Shown one piece after another: positions 1-8,540 of a stretch of 8,795 nucleotides of DNA. Source of the stretch: an uncultured Lysobacterales bacterium (GTDB lineage: Bacteria > Pseudomonadota > Gammaproteobacteria > Xanthomonadales > SZUA-36); the NCBI GenBank assembly GCA_937995275.1, contig CALKKN010000155.1, forward strand, positions 1-8,795, given 5' to 3'. The translations under genes were made by a program, and so were the position numbers. The notes under the pieces are model-generated. The model was not told where the DNA came from. It made no database searches and saw nothing but the letters and a program-made list of their open reading frames with translations. Position 1 is the first letter of the stretch, and every line of letters begins with the position of its first letter.

Positions 1-1
1 G

Positions 2-550
2 TACCTCGAGGACTTCTACGGCGACATGAAGCGCTGGGCCTTTCCCTCGCAGCTGTTTTTCCTGGCCAGCAAATTCCGGGTCCACCAGGAGGCGGACCGG
101 ACGCCGGGGGTGGTGATCCAGGACCGCACGATCTTCGAGGACGCGGAGATCTTCGCCACCGCCCTGCACCAGATGCGCAAGATCGACCGGCGTGACTGGG
201 AAACCTACTGGTCGTTCTACCAAACGATCCTGCGGGCCATTCAACCTCCCGACCTGATGATCTACCTGCGCTGTTCCATGCGCACGCTGCGCAAGCGGAT
301 ACGCCTGCGCGGCCGGCCGATGGAGCAGGCTATCCCCCTGTCCTATCTCAAACGGCTGGAACGCCTGTACGAGGCCTGGATCGCCGACTACGACCTGGGC
401 GAGGTGCTGATCCTCGATTCGGACCGGCTGGATTTCATCAGCGACCTCGTCGACCGCCAGGATGTGCGCAGCCGAATCGAGGCGCTGCTGCCGTCCGCGC
501 TGAAGCGCAACCACGCGCGGCGGGCGGTCACGGCGCCGGGCGGGCGCTGA
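2..550 (+). CDS. Deoxynucleoside kinase, C-terminal part (5' end outside window)
   Basis: Phosphorylates deoxynucleosides to their 5'-monophosphates in cytosolic nucleotide salvage. The reading frame is open from the window edge, so the first ATG at 26 is internal. The 182 visible residues begin YLEDFYGDMKRWAF, which matches the segment after the P-loop in bacterial deoxyadenosine/deoxyguanosine kinases. The P-loop itself is lost off the left edge. The DRTIFED motif (nt 122-142) corresponds to the DRS-type motif of the family. An arginine-rich stretch ending RLRGRPME (about nt 278-325) is the LID that closes over ATP phosphates. A DSDRLDF segment near the C-terminus resembles the family's conserved D-x-D-x-LDF end. 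The last ~25 residues are basic and not recognisable. Substrate preference cannot be told from this part. The next gene is 127 bp away, so a shared transcript with the transporter is uncertain. The family assignment is confident; the full length is unknown. Confidence 0.9.
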   Translation, partial: YLEDFYGDMKRWAFPSQLFFLASKFRVHQEADRTPGVVIQDRTIFEDAEIFATALHQMRKIDRRDWETYWSFYQTILRAIQPPDLMIYLRCSMRTLRKRIRLRGRPMEQAIPLSYLKRLERLYEAWIADYDLGEVLILDSDRLDFISDLVDRQDVRSRIEALLPSALKRNHARRAVTAPGGR

Positions 551-617
551 CCGGATTTCGAGGATGTCGCCTTCGCGGTCGGGGAAGACACCGTAATCGG
601 GATCCAACTCGACTGAG

Positions 618-630
618 CCGCGAACCGCGG
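618..630. repeat. Small perfect inverted repeat in the kinase-transporter gap
   Basis: CCGCG-AAC-CGCGG is a perfect 5-bp inverted repeat with a 3-nt centre. It sits where the -35 box would lie relative to the possible -10 at 641-646. It could be a small operator or a weak hairpin, but it has no following T-tract that would make it a terminator. Such a short GC palindrome can easily occur by chance in GC-rich DNA. Confidence 0.25.
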
Positions 631-637
631 GCATATT

Positions 638-646
638 TGCTAGACT
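638..646 (+). promoter_or_regulatory. Possible extended -10 promoter for the MCE transporter operon
   Basis: TGC-TAGACT matches an extended -10 element (TGn followed by a TATAAT-like hexamer, 4 of 6 bases). It lies about 32 nt before the GTG start of the permease gene, in the only non-coding gap upstream of the operon. No convincing -35 box is found 17 nt further upstream, where the CCGCG palindrome lies; extended -10 promoters can work without one. This is inference from sequence match only. Confidence 0.35.
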
Positions 647-659
647 CGGGCGCATTACC

Positions 660-666
660 AGGGAGA
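660..666 (+). promoter_or_regulatory. Ribosome binding site supporting the GTG start at 678
   Basis: AGGGAGA lies 11 nt before the GTG at 678. It is the only good Shine-Dalgarno match in the gap and supports GTG rather than a later ATG as the permease start, which keeps the whole STAS domain. Confidence 0.6.
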
Positions 667-677
667 AACTGCGTTCC

Positions 678-1796
678 GTGAGTGCCTACCTGACAGTCGA
701 GGAACTGGACGGGTTGATGGAGATCAACCTCCGGCACGACTGGGTGTTCGCCAACCTCAGGGAATTGCAGGAGACGCTGGACGAGATCGAACCGGTTGCC
801 CACCGGCTCGTCCGTTTTCAGTGCGGCGCCCTGCAGAACTTCGACCTGGCCGGGGCCTGGATCCTGTACGAGAGGTCCATGGATTTCGAGGAAATCGGCG
901 TCAAAACCGAGTTCGAGAATTTCAGGGCCAGGCATTTCAAGTTCCTGCAGCACATCATCGACCTCGCCGCGCAGAAGGAATACATACCCGGCTTTTTCGA
1001 TCCCAAACCCCATCACTACTGGCGCGACGGCATCCGCGGGATCGGCGCCAACACCATCGAGGCGGTGGATTCCGTGGGTTACATCGCCCGCGCGGTCCTG
1101 GACGGCATCAAGCGACCCTCCCGCCTGGTGATCGGCGAGACCATCCGCCAGGTCCATGCGACCGGCGCGGCGGCGATTCCGATCGTCTCCGTGATCTGCT
1201 TCCTGATGGGTGTCGTGCTGGCCTTCCAGAGCGCCCGGCAACTGGAGCAATTCGGCGCCAACATCTTCATGGTGGACCTCGTGGCCAACGCCATCCTGCG
1301 CGAACTGGGTGTATTGTTGGCCGCGATCATGGTGGCCGGCCGCTCGGGCTCGGCCTTTGCCGCGGCGCTCGGCACCATGAAGCTGACCGAGGAGGTCGAC
1401 GCGCTGCGCGTAATGGGGCTGAACCCGAACCAGATCCTGATCATTCCCAGGGTGCTCGGCCTGGTCATCGCCCTGCCGCTGCTGACCGTGTTCGCCAATG
1501 CGGCCGGCCTGCTCGGCGGGGCCTTCATCGGCGCCACGGTACTGGACATCAACTGGTTCGCCTTCACCGAGCGGCTGGCGATCACCATCCAGGTCAACGA
1601 CGTTCTGGTGGGCCTGAGCAAGGCGCCGGCCTTCGCTTTCCTGATCGCGGTCACGGGCACCCTGCGCGGCATGCAGGTCAAGGGCTCGGCCGAGGAGCTG
1701 GGGCGTCTGACCACCATGGCCGTGGTGCAGTCGATTTTCCTGATCATCGTCGCGGACGCGATCTTTACGGTCGTTTACTCCCGGATCGGATTCTGA
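678..1796 (+). CDS. MlaE-family lipid ABC transporter permease with N-terminal STAS domain
   Basis: Inner-membrane subunit of an MCE-type ABC transporter that moves lipids between the membranes; 372 residues from a GTG start. Residues about 1-105 form a STAS-like domain, the fold of the separate MlaB protein of E. coli. Residues about 120-372 are the MlaE (permease) domain. Hydrophobic segments lie near 166-186, 197-232, 253-289, 306-329 and 346-370. The conserved cytoplasmic stretch GRSGSAFAAALGTMKL followed by EEVDALRVMG (about 221-247) is the family hallmark and probably contacts the ATPase. The STAS loop reads D56-L-A-G-A60, so the position that in many STAS proteins is Ser/Thr is Leu. 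Its TGA overlaps the ATG of the ATPase gene (TGATG), which suggests translational coupling. The domain fusion is a known architecture; the transported lipid and direction are not shown by the sequence. Confidence 0.93.
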   Translation: MSAYLTVEELDGLMEINLRHDWVFANLRELQETLDEIEPVAHRLVRFQCGALQNFDLAGAWILYERSMDFEEIGVKTEFENFRARHFKFLQHIIDLAAQKEYIPGFFDPKPHHYWRDGIRGIGANTIEAVDSVGYIARAVLDGIKRPSRLVIGETIRQVHATGAAAIPIVSVICFLMGVVLAFQSARQLEQFGANIFMVDLVANAILRELGVLLAAIMVAGRSGSAFAAALGTMKLTEEVDALRVMGLNPNQILIIPRVLGLVIALPLLTVFANAAGLLGGAFIGATVLDINWFAFTERLAITIQVNDVLVGLSKAPAFAFLIAVTGTLRGMQVKGSAEELGRLTTMAVVQSIFLIIVADAIFTVVYSRIGF

Positions 1797-2587
1797 TGGA
1801 CGAACAGCACCAACACGTCATCTCCATCCGCGGGCTGGTCAACCGCTTCGGGCGCCAGGTGGTGCACGACCACCTCGAGCTGGACGTGCGGCGCGACGAG
1901 ATACTCGGGATCGTCGGCGGGTCGGGCGCCGGCAAATCGGTGCTGCTGCGCAGCATCCTGGGCCTGCACGGACCCAACGAGGGCGACATCAGCGTGCTGG
2001 ACCACCCGATCCGGCACCACGAGCCCGGGCCGCACAAGAAGTGGGGTGTTCTGTTCCAGGGCGGGGCGCTGCTCTCCGGGCTGACGGTCCAGGAAAATGT
2101 CGAACTGCCGATCGCGCTGCACTCCGACTTGCCGGTGGAAACCCGCCGTGAACTCGCGGTACTGAAGATCTTCATGGTCGGGCTGGACCTGACGGCCGCG
2201 TCGAAATATCCCAATGAACTCTCGGGCGGCATGCGCAAGCGCGCCTCGCTGGCCCGGGCGCTGGCGCTGGAGCCCAAACTGCTGTTCCTGGACGAGCCGA
2301 CTGCGGGCCTCGACCCGATATCGGCTACCGAATTCGACCAGCTCGTCAGCTTTCTCCACGCCAACCTGGACCTGACGATCGTCATGATCACGCACGACGT
2401 GGATTCGCTGTTCAGCCTGTGCGATCGTGTCGCGGTGCTGGTCAACAAGGGCATCATCGTCGATACTCTTGACGAACTCGTCAAACATCCGGATCCGTGG
2501 ATACAGGAATACTTCGGTGATCCGCGCGCGGTCCGGGCGCGCGCCGCGGCGCGGCGCAGGTCGGCTTCGAGGAGGGGACCCGGGTAA
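1796..2587 (+). CDS. MlaF-like ABC transporter ATP-binding protein
   Basis: Cytoplasmic ATPase that powers the MlaE-type permease encoded just upstream; 263 residues. All nucleotide-binding motifs are intact: Walker A GGSGAGKS (41-48), Q-loop Gln88 in LFQGGAL, signature LSGGMRKR (142-149), Walker B LLFLDEPTAGLD (162-173) and H-loop His200 in ITHD. The signature followed by KRASLARAL is typical of MlaF/Ttg2A proteins. The ATG at 1796 overlaps the permease stop. In-frame open sequence extends upstream of it, but that only shadows the permease gene. The last ~25 residues (after YFGDP) are rich in Arg and Ala and go beyond the conserved core. The 3' end of this gene also carries the purine-rich ribosome binding site of the next gene, so part of the tail may be shaped by that. 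Family is certain; the exact orthology to E. coli MlaF is not claimed. Confidence 0.93.
   Translation: MDEQHQHVISIRGLVNRFGRQVVHDHLELDVRRDEILGIVGGSGAGKSVLLRSILGLHGPNEGDISVLDHPIRHHEPGPHKKWGVLFQGGALLSGLTVQENVELPIALHSDLPVETRRELAVLKIFMVGLDLTAASKYPNELSGGMRKRASLARALALEPKLLFLDEPTAGLDPISATEFDQLVSFLHANLDLTIVMITHDVDSLFSLCDRVAVLVNKGIIVDTLDELVKHPDPWIQEYFGDPRAVRARAAARRRSASRRGPG
2570..2577 (+). promoter_or_regulatory. Ribosome binding site of the MCE gene inside the ATPase 3' end
   Basis: AGGAGGGG lies within the final codons of the ATPase gene, 13 to 15 nt before the ATG at 2591. The spacing is a little long, but no better start follows, and the start is also only 3 nt after the upstream stop codon. Coupled re-initiation probably contributes. 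Confidence 0.5.
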
Positions 2588-2590
2588 AAC

Positions 2591-3547
2591 ATGTTCAAGG
2601 GCGACCGGAATTTTGCCGTCGGGCTGTTCGTCAGCATCGCTATCGCTGCGTTCGTGGCGTTCGTGATCTGGCTGACCGGCCGCACCGGTGTCGAGGAAAT
2701 GACCCGGTATACCCTGTTGTTCGATCGCGATGTGAGCGGGCTGGCCGTGGGCGGCCCGGTCAAGTACATGGGCATGACCGTCGGCAGCGTCATCCACATG
2801 GACATCTACACCGACAATGGGAATCGCGTGCGCGTGGACATCGAGGTTCTCGAGACCACCCCGGTCGACGACCGCACCTACGCCAGCCTGGCGCTGCAGG
2901 GGATCACCGGCGTCGCAGTCGTGAACCTGGCAAGCGAAGACGACCAGGACACCGGCGAATCCGGCCGGGACAACTCGCAGGACGAACCGCTGCCCGGCGA
3001 GTATCCGCATATCCCGGTGCGCGACGTCGGGTTTGCCGCGATCATCTCCAGCGCGCCGAAAATCATGACCAAGCTCGACATCGCGCTGACGCACGCCGGC
3101 GAGCTGCTCGGTGAGGCCAACCAGGCCCGGATCGGCAACGCGCTGCAGAACGTCGAAGACCTGACCGCCTCGCTGGCCGGCAGCCGCGACACCCTGGCCG
3201 CCCTGCCGCAGGACCTGAGCGCGACGCTGGGCGAGATCCAGGCCACCGTCGGGCAGCTGCAGGAGGTCATCGGCGAACTGCGCCCGGACCTGTCGTCGAC
3301 CATGGCCAACCTCGAGCGCAGCAGCGCCAACCTCGAGAGCCTGACGGCCCGCTTCGACCGGATGCTGGTCCGGCACGAGGACGACCTGGGCCGGTTCCTG
3401 GAGGAAGGTCTGGGCGAAGCGCCGGAACTGATGCGGGAAACCCGCCAGACATTGCGCGACCTCGAGAAGCTGGCGGCGGAATTGAGGGACGATCCCTCCC
3501 AGCTGGTGCATCGCCCCCCGGCCGAATCACTGGATATCGACCCCTGA
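2591..3547 (+). CDS. MlaD/MCE-domain lipid transporter subunit with long helical C-terminus
   Basis: Substrate-binding subunit of the lipid ABC transporter, anchored in the inner membrane with its bulk in the periplasm; 318 residues. A single transmembrane helix lies at about 9-29 (GLFVSIAIAAFVAFVIWLTG). One MCE domain follows at about 37-115, with the typical pattern of a small-residue VSGLAVGGPVKYMGMTVGSV stretch. An acidic, probably disordered loop (116-137) comes next. Residues about 155-302 are predicted by eye to be almost wholly helical, with heptad-like Leu spacing, and end in a DDPSQLVHRP motif usual at the end of this subfamily. E. coli MlaD is much shorter (about 180 residues), so the extra length is the helical part. 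By analogy with MCE hexamers, six copies could build a tube or needle toward the outer membrane; that is inference. Neighbours on both sides belong to the same transporter, at 3 nt and 1 nt. Confidence 0.92.
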   Translation: MFKGDRNFAVGLFVSIAIAAFVAFVIWLTGRTGVEEMTRYTLLFDRDVSGLAVGGPVKYMGMTVGSVIHMDIYTDNGNRVRVDIEVLETTPVDDRTYASLALQGITGVAVVNLASEDDQDTGESGRDNSQDEPLPGEYPHIPVRDVGFAAIISSAPKIMTKLDIALTHAGELLGEANQARIGNALQNVEDLTASLAGSRDTLAALPQDLSATLGEIQATVGQLQEVIGELRPDLSSTMANLERSSANLESLTARFDRMLVRHEDDLGRFLEEGLGEAPELMRETRQTLRDLEKLAAELRDDPSQLVHRPPAESLDIDP

Positions 3548-3548
3548 C

Positions 3549-4163
3549 ATGAACATTCGAACCCTCAGACCCCTACTGCTGCTGGCGGCGCTGCCGGCCC
3601 TGCTGCTGCAGGCTTGCAGCGGCATCCTGACCAGCGAGCAGGCAGCCAAGCAGTACTACCTGCTGACGCCCTACCAGGCGGCCGCGCCGGTGCAGACGGC
3701 CGAGCCCAGGGTGAAAATCACTCTCACCGTAACTGCGATACCCGGGCTGGACACGGACCGCATCCAGGCGCTCGGTGCCGATGCCCGCCTGAACCGTTAC
3801 AGCAACGCCCGTTGGCCGGACCATCTACCCGAGGTGCTCACCTCGGCGCTGAGCCGCTCCCTGGAAACTACGGGGCGTTACGACACGCGGGAATTCGCGG
3901 CCGCGAACGCGGATGACTGGAGCCTTCGACTGGAGGTGCGGCAGTTCTATGGGCTGCAGGACGTGGGCGGCGATACTCGTTCCGTGGCCGTCGAACTGGC
4001 CGGATCGCTGGTCTGCGCCGGTCGTGAGCAGCCGGTGCACCTGACGGCATCGAGCCCCGTCGCCGAACAGCGCCTGTCGGCCATCGTCGCGGCGCACCAG
4101 GCCGGCCTCGACAGCGTGACGCGGGACTTGCTGGATTTGCTGACGCGAAGCTGTGAAAGCTGA
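3549..4163 (+). CDS. PqiC-like (DUF330) ABC-transport auxiliary lipoprotein
   Basis: Likely outer-membrane lipoprotein that receives the periplasmic end of the MCE transporter; 204 residues. A signal peptide (NIRTLR, then a Leu/Ala-rich core at 8-20) ends in the lipobox L-Q-A-C23. Ser at +2 after the cysteine predicts sorting to the outer membrane rather than retention at the inner membrane. The mature part shows the family marks YYLLTP (36-41), IPGLDTDRI (64-72) and RWPDHLPEVLTSALSRSLE (88-106), as in PqiC and related auxiliary lipoproteins. Two further cysteines (156 and 202) could form a disulfide. The start is 1 nt after the MCE stop with no strong ribosome binding site, so translation is probably coupled. 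It is the last gene of the operon and meets the SDR gene tail-to-tail. Family placement is confident; binding to this transporter is inferred from position. Confidence 0.88.
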   Translation: MNIRTLRPLLLLAALPALLLQACSGILTSEQAAKQYYLLTPYQAAAPVQTAEPRVKITLTVTAIPGLDTDRIQALGADARLNRYSNARWPDHLPEVLTSALSRSLETTGRYDTREFAAANADDWSLRLEVRQFYGLQDVGGDTRSVAVELAGSLVCAGREQPVHLTASSPVAEQRLSAIVAAHQAGLDSVTRDLLDLLTRSCES

Positions 4164-4173
4164 CATAGCGCGT

Positions 4174-4833
4174 TCACCACGGCAGGGGGTACCCCTCCTG
4201 GTGCCAGAACGTCCCTGACTGATCGATCCCGAGCGTGTCCATGCGCTCGATCAGCCCTGCCGCGGCGTCCCGCACCGCGACACCCTGGCCGCCGGTCATG
4301 TCGGTCGCAACGTAGCCCGGATGCAGCAGGAACACGGTCACGCCCGCATCCGCCAGGTCCACGGCCAGGCTCTTGCCGGCGATATTGACGGCGGCCTTGG
4401 ACATCCGGTAGCCGTAGTATCCGCCCGACGTGTTGTCATCGATGGAGCCCATGCGGCTGGTGATGATGAACACCCTGGCATTTTCAGCCAGTTTGTGGCG
4501 CAGCGCGGCCGTTACCCGCAGCGGGCCGATCGCATTGACCCGGAACTGCCGTTCGATGGATTCGAAGTCCAGCCGGTCCAGCGCGTCACGATCGAGGATT
4601 CCGGCGTTGTTTACGAGGCGGTCCAGCCGGCGGCCGCGCAGTGCAGACGCCAGGTCGTTGACCGAGTCGTCCGAGGTGACGTCCACCCCGTCGATCACCT
4701 CCACGCCCAGGGCATCGAGTTTCGGGCTGGACCGCCGGCAGGCGGCGATGACCTCTTCGTCGCGGGCGGCGTACTGCCTGGCCAGCTCGAGGCCAATGCC
4801 GCGGTTCGCACCGGTGATCAGAATGGTCTCCAT
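4174..4833 (-). CDS. Short-chain dehydrogenase/reductase, C-factor/sniffer-like
   Basis: NAD(P)-dependent oxidoreductase with a Rossmann fold; 219 residues, the compact length of the C-factor (CsgA)/sniffer-like carbonyl reductase group. The cofactor loop is TGANRGIG (7-14), NNAG is at 75-78, and Asn100 lies in the VNAIGP segment. The active site is Tyr142-x-x-x-Lys146 (in GYRMSKAA), with Ser130 in MGSI as the likely catalytic serine. HPGYVATDM (near residue 171) is the usual loop after the core. An AGGAG site (4839-4843) lies 5 nt before the ATG and supports this start. The gene is 46 nt downstream of liuD on the same strand with no obvious promoter between, so it may be co-transcribed with the leucine genes. 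The substrate is unknown. A role on a leucine-pathway intermediate is possible but not supported by any motif. Confidence 0.88.
   Translation of the reverse strand: METILITGANRGIGLELARQYAARDEEVIAACRRSSPKLDALGVEVIDGVDVTSDDSVNDLASALRGRRLDRLVNNAGILDRDALDRLDFESIERQFRVNAIGPLRVTAALRHKLAENARVFIITSRMGSIDDNTSGGYYGYRMSKAAVNIAGKSLAVDLADAGVTVFLLHPGYVATDMTGGQGVAVRDAAAGLIERMDTLGIDQSGTFWHQEGYPLPW
4175..4203. terminator. Imperfect hairpin at the convergent gene junction
   Basis: A 12-bp stem can form: CACCA (4175-4179) with TGGTG (4199-4203), GG (4181-4182) with CC (4197-4198), and AGGGG (4184-4188) with CCCCT (4192-4196). It has a GTA triloop and single bulged C bases at 4180 and 4183. It overlaps the last ten codons of the SDR gene and begins 12 nt after the lipoprotein stop. 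No U-tract follows on either strand, so it is not a classical intrinsic terminator. It might slow polymerase or protect the 3' end of the transporter mRNA. No other terminator candidate was seen at this junction. Confidence 0.3.
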
Positions 4834-4879
4834 GATGACTCCTTGCCGACTTCAGGGCGGATGATTGTCAGAAGCTGAT

Positions 4880-6892
<2,013 letters not shown>

Positions 6893-6897
6893 GCGCG

Positions 6898-6904
6898 CCT
6901 CCTA
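6898..6904 (-). promoter_or_regulatory. Ribosome binding site of liuD overlapping the liuB stop codon
   Basis: On the - strand TAGGAGG is a near-perfect Shine-Dalgarno sequence whose first three bases are the liuB TAG stop. It is 5 nt before the GTG at 6892-6890. This fixes the liuD start at GTG and implies that ribosomes ending liuB are placed to start liuD, which would help keep the two subunits in balance. Confidence 0.75.
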
Positions 6905-8509
6905 CATCCGGAATACGCCGAAGCGTGTTTCGGGAATGGGCGCATTGAGCGCCGCCGAGATGGCGAGGCCAAGCACCTGGCGGGTATCGGCGGGGTCGAT
7001 GACTCCGTCGTCCCACAGCCGCGCCGACGCGTAGTACGGGTGGCCCTGGAGTTCGTACTGGCCGAGGATGGGCTGCTTGAAGGCCCGCTCGTCGGCTTCC
7101 GGCCACTCCTCGCCGGATTTTTCCATCCGGTCCCGCTTGACCTGCGCCAGGACGTTGGCCGCCTGCTCACCGCCCATGACCGAGATCCGGGCATTGGGCC
7201 AGGTGAACAGGAATCGCGGTTCGTAGGCGCGGCCGCACATCCCGTAGTTGCCGGCGCCATACGAGTTGCCGATGATGACCGTGAATTTCGGAACCGCGAC
7301 CGTCGACACCGCGGTGACCATCTTGGCGCCGTGTTTGGCGATGCCGTCCGCCTCGTACTGCTTGCCGACCATGAACCCGGTGATGTTCTGCAGGAACAGC
7401 AGCGGAATCCCGCGCTGCCCGCAGAGTTCGATGAAATGCGTTCCCTTGAGCGCCGATTCCCCGAACAGAATGCCGTTGTTGGCGACGACGCCGACCGGGT
7501 AACCGAATATGCGCGCAAAACCGCAGACCAGCGTGGTGCCGTAGCGGGCCTTGAACTCATCGAACACCGAGCCATCGACCAGGCGCGCGATGATCTCACG
7601 GACCTCGAACGGCTGCCGTGCGTCCCGCGGGACGATGCCGTAGATCTCGCGCGCGTCGTACAGCGGATCCACCGCCTCGGCGATCTCGAGCGTGGCCGGT
7701 TTGACGCGATTCAGCCGGCTCACCGCGCGCCGCGCGAGCTTCAGGGCATGGTGGTCGTTGTTGGCGAAATGATCGGCCACGCCGGATAACCGCGTATGGA
7801 CGTCCGCCCCGCCCAGTTCCTCCGGCGTCACGACTTCGCCGGTGGCGGCGCGCACCAGCGGCGGGCCGCCCAGGAAAATCGTGCCCTGCTCCTTGACGAT
7901 GATCGACTCGTCGGCCATGGCCGGCACGTAGGCCCCGCCGGCCGTGCACGAACCCATGACCACGGCGATCTGGGGTATGTTCCGCGCCGACAGGTTGGCC
8001 TGGTTGTGGAAGATGCGGCCGAAATGTTCGCGGTCGGGAAACACTTCGTCCTGCAGGGGCAGAAATGCGCCGCCCGAGTCCACCAGGTAGATGCAGGGCA
8101 GCCGGTTTTGCTCGGCGATGTCCTGCGCCCGCAGGTGCTTTTTGACCGTCAGCGGGTAGTACGTGCCGCCCTTGACCGTGGCGTCGTTGGCCACGATCAC
8201 GCACTCCCGGCCGGCAACGCGGCCGATGCCGGTCACGATGCCGGCGGCCGGCACGTCTTTCTCGTAAACGCCGTGGGCGGCCAGTTGCGACAATTCGAGG
8301 AACGGCGAGCCGGGATCGAGCAGCGCATCGATGCGGTCCCGCACCAGGAGTTTGCCGCGCGAACGGTGCCGCTGTTGGTAGGCTTCACCGCCGCCGAGCC
8401 TTATCTTCGCGACCTGCGCGCGGAGATCGTCAACCAGGCCCTGCATGTGGGCCACGTTGTCGAGGAACTCCTGCGAGCGGCTGTTGATCCGGCTCTCTAT
8501 CCTGCTCAT
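6902..8509 (-). CDS. liuB: Methylcrotonyl-CoA carboxylase beta (carboxyltransferase) subunit
   Basis: Transfers the carboxyl group from biotin on LiuD to 3-methylcrotonyl-CoA; 535 residues, the usual MCC beta length. It has the two crotonase-like carboxyltransferase halves. The N-terminal half includes [16 protein letters not shown] (186-201) and an [15 protein letters not shown] stretch, which form CoA- and biotin-binding loops. The C-terminal half has [14 protein letters not shown] (416-429) and [15 protein letters not shown] (437-451). These are specific for MCC/GCC beta rather than PccB. I chose the ATG at 8509 ([12 protein letters not shown]) because AGGGAG lies 6 nt upstream (8516-8521) and homologues start at this point. 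An in-frame ATG at 8563 would add 18 unconserved residues and overlap liuA by 23 nt. The gene is 31 nt after liuA and 9 nt before liuD, so all three probably share one mRNA. Confidence 0.94.
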   Translation of the reverse strand: MSRIESRINSRSQEFLDNVAHMQGLVDDLRAQVAKIRLGGGEAYQQRHRSRGKLLVRDRIDALLDPGSPFLELSQLAAHGVYEKDVPAAGIVTGIGRVAGRECVIVANDATVKGGTYYPLTVKKHLRAQDIAEQNRLPCIYLVDSGGAFLPLQDEVFPDREHFGRIFHNQANLSARNIPQIAVVMGSCTAGGAYVPAMADESIIVKEQGTIFLGGPPLVRAATGEVVTPEELGGADVHTRLSGVADHFANNDHHALKLARRAVSRLNRVKPATLEIAEAVDPLYDAREIYGIVPRDARQPFEVREIIARLVDGSVFDEFKARYGTTLVCGFARIFGYPVGVVANNGILFGESALKGTHFIELCGQRGIPLLFLQNITGFMVGKQYEADGIAKHGAKMVTAVSTVAVPKFTVIIGNSYGAGNYGMCGRAYEPRFLFTWPNARISVMGGEQAANVLAQVKRDRMEKSGEEWPEADERAFKQPILGQYELQGHPYYASARLWDDGVIDPADTRQVLGLAISAALNAPIPETRFGVFRM

Positions 8510-8515
8510 GCCCGA

Positions 8516-8521
8516 CTCCCT
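8516..8521 (-). promoter_or_regulatory. Ribosome binding site deciding the liuB start
   Basis: AGGGAG on the - strand lies 6 nt before the ATG at 8509-8507, in the short gap after liuA. It favours this start over the in-frame ATG at 8563, which lies inside the liuA coding region. Confidence 0.6.
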
Positions 8522-8540
8522 GGCGTCATCGCTCTGTGAT

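Noticed and set aside
1..634. An open - strand frame from an ATG at 634 to the left edge, opposite the deoxynucleoside kinase
   Set aside because: Most of it mirrors the kinase frame. The first ~20 residues look protein-like but match no family I know, and no RBS supports the ATG.
821..1795. Open extension of the ATPase frame upstream of 1796
   Set aside because: It lies wholly inside the permease gene in another frame and shows no domain; the ATPase core starts normally at the ATG at 1796.
1775..3511. A 578-codon open frame on the - strand opposite the ATPase and MCE genes
   Set aside because: Same antisense effect of codon bias; no domain, no RBS, and it lies over genes with intact catalytic motifs.
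678..4163. Naming the transporter genes mlaE, mlaF and mlaD as orthologues of the E. coli system
   Set aside because: STAS fusion, the longer MCE protein, a PqiC-type lipoprotein and no MlaC point to a different branch of the family, so only family names are given.
4186..4195. Perfect palindrome GGGGTACCCC as a possible protein binding site
   Set aside because: It lies within the SDR coding sequence at Tyr-Pro codons near the C-terminus and is already explained as part of the larger imperfect hairpin; nothing else marks it as an operator.
7796..8539. A 247-codon + strand open frame opposite liuB
   Set aside because: It is a low-complexity shadow of liuB with no family features.
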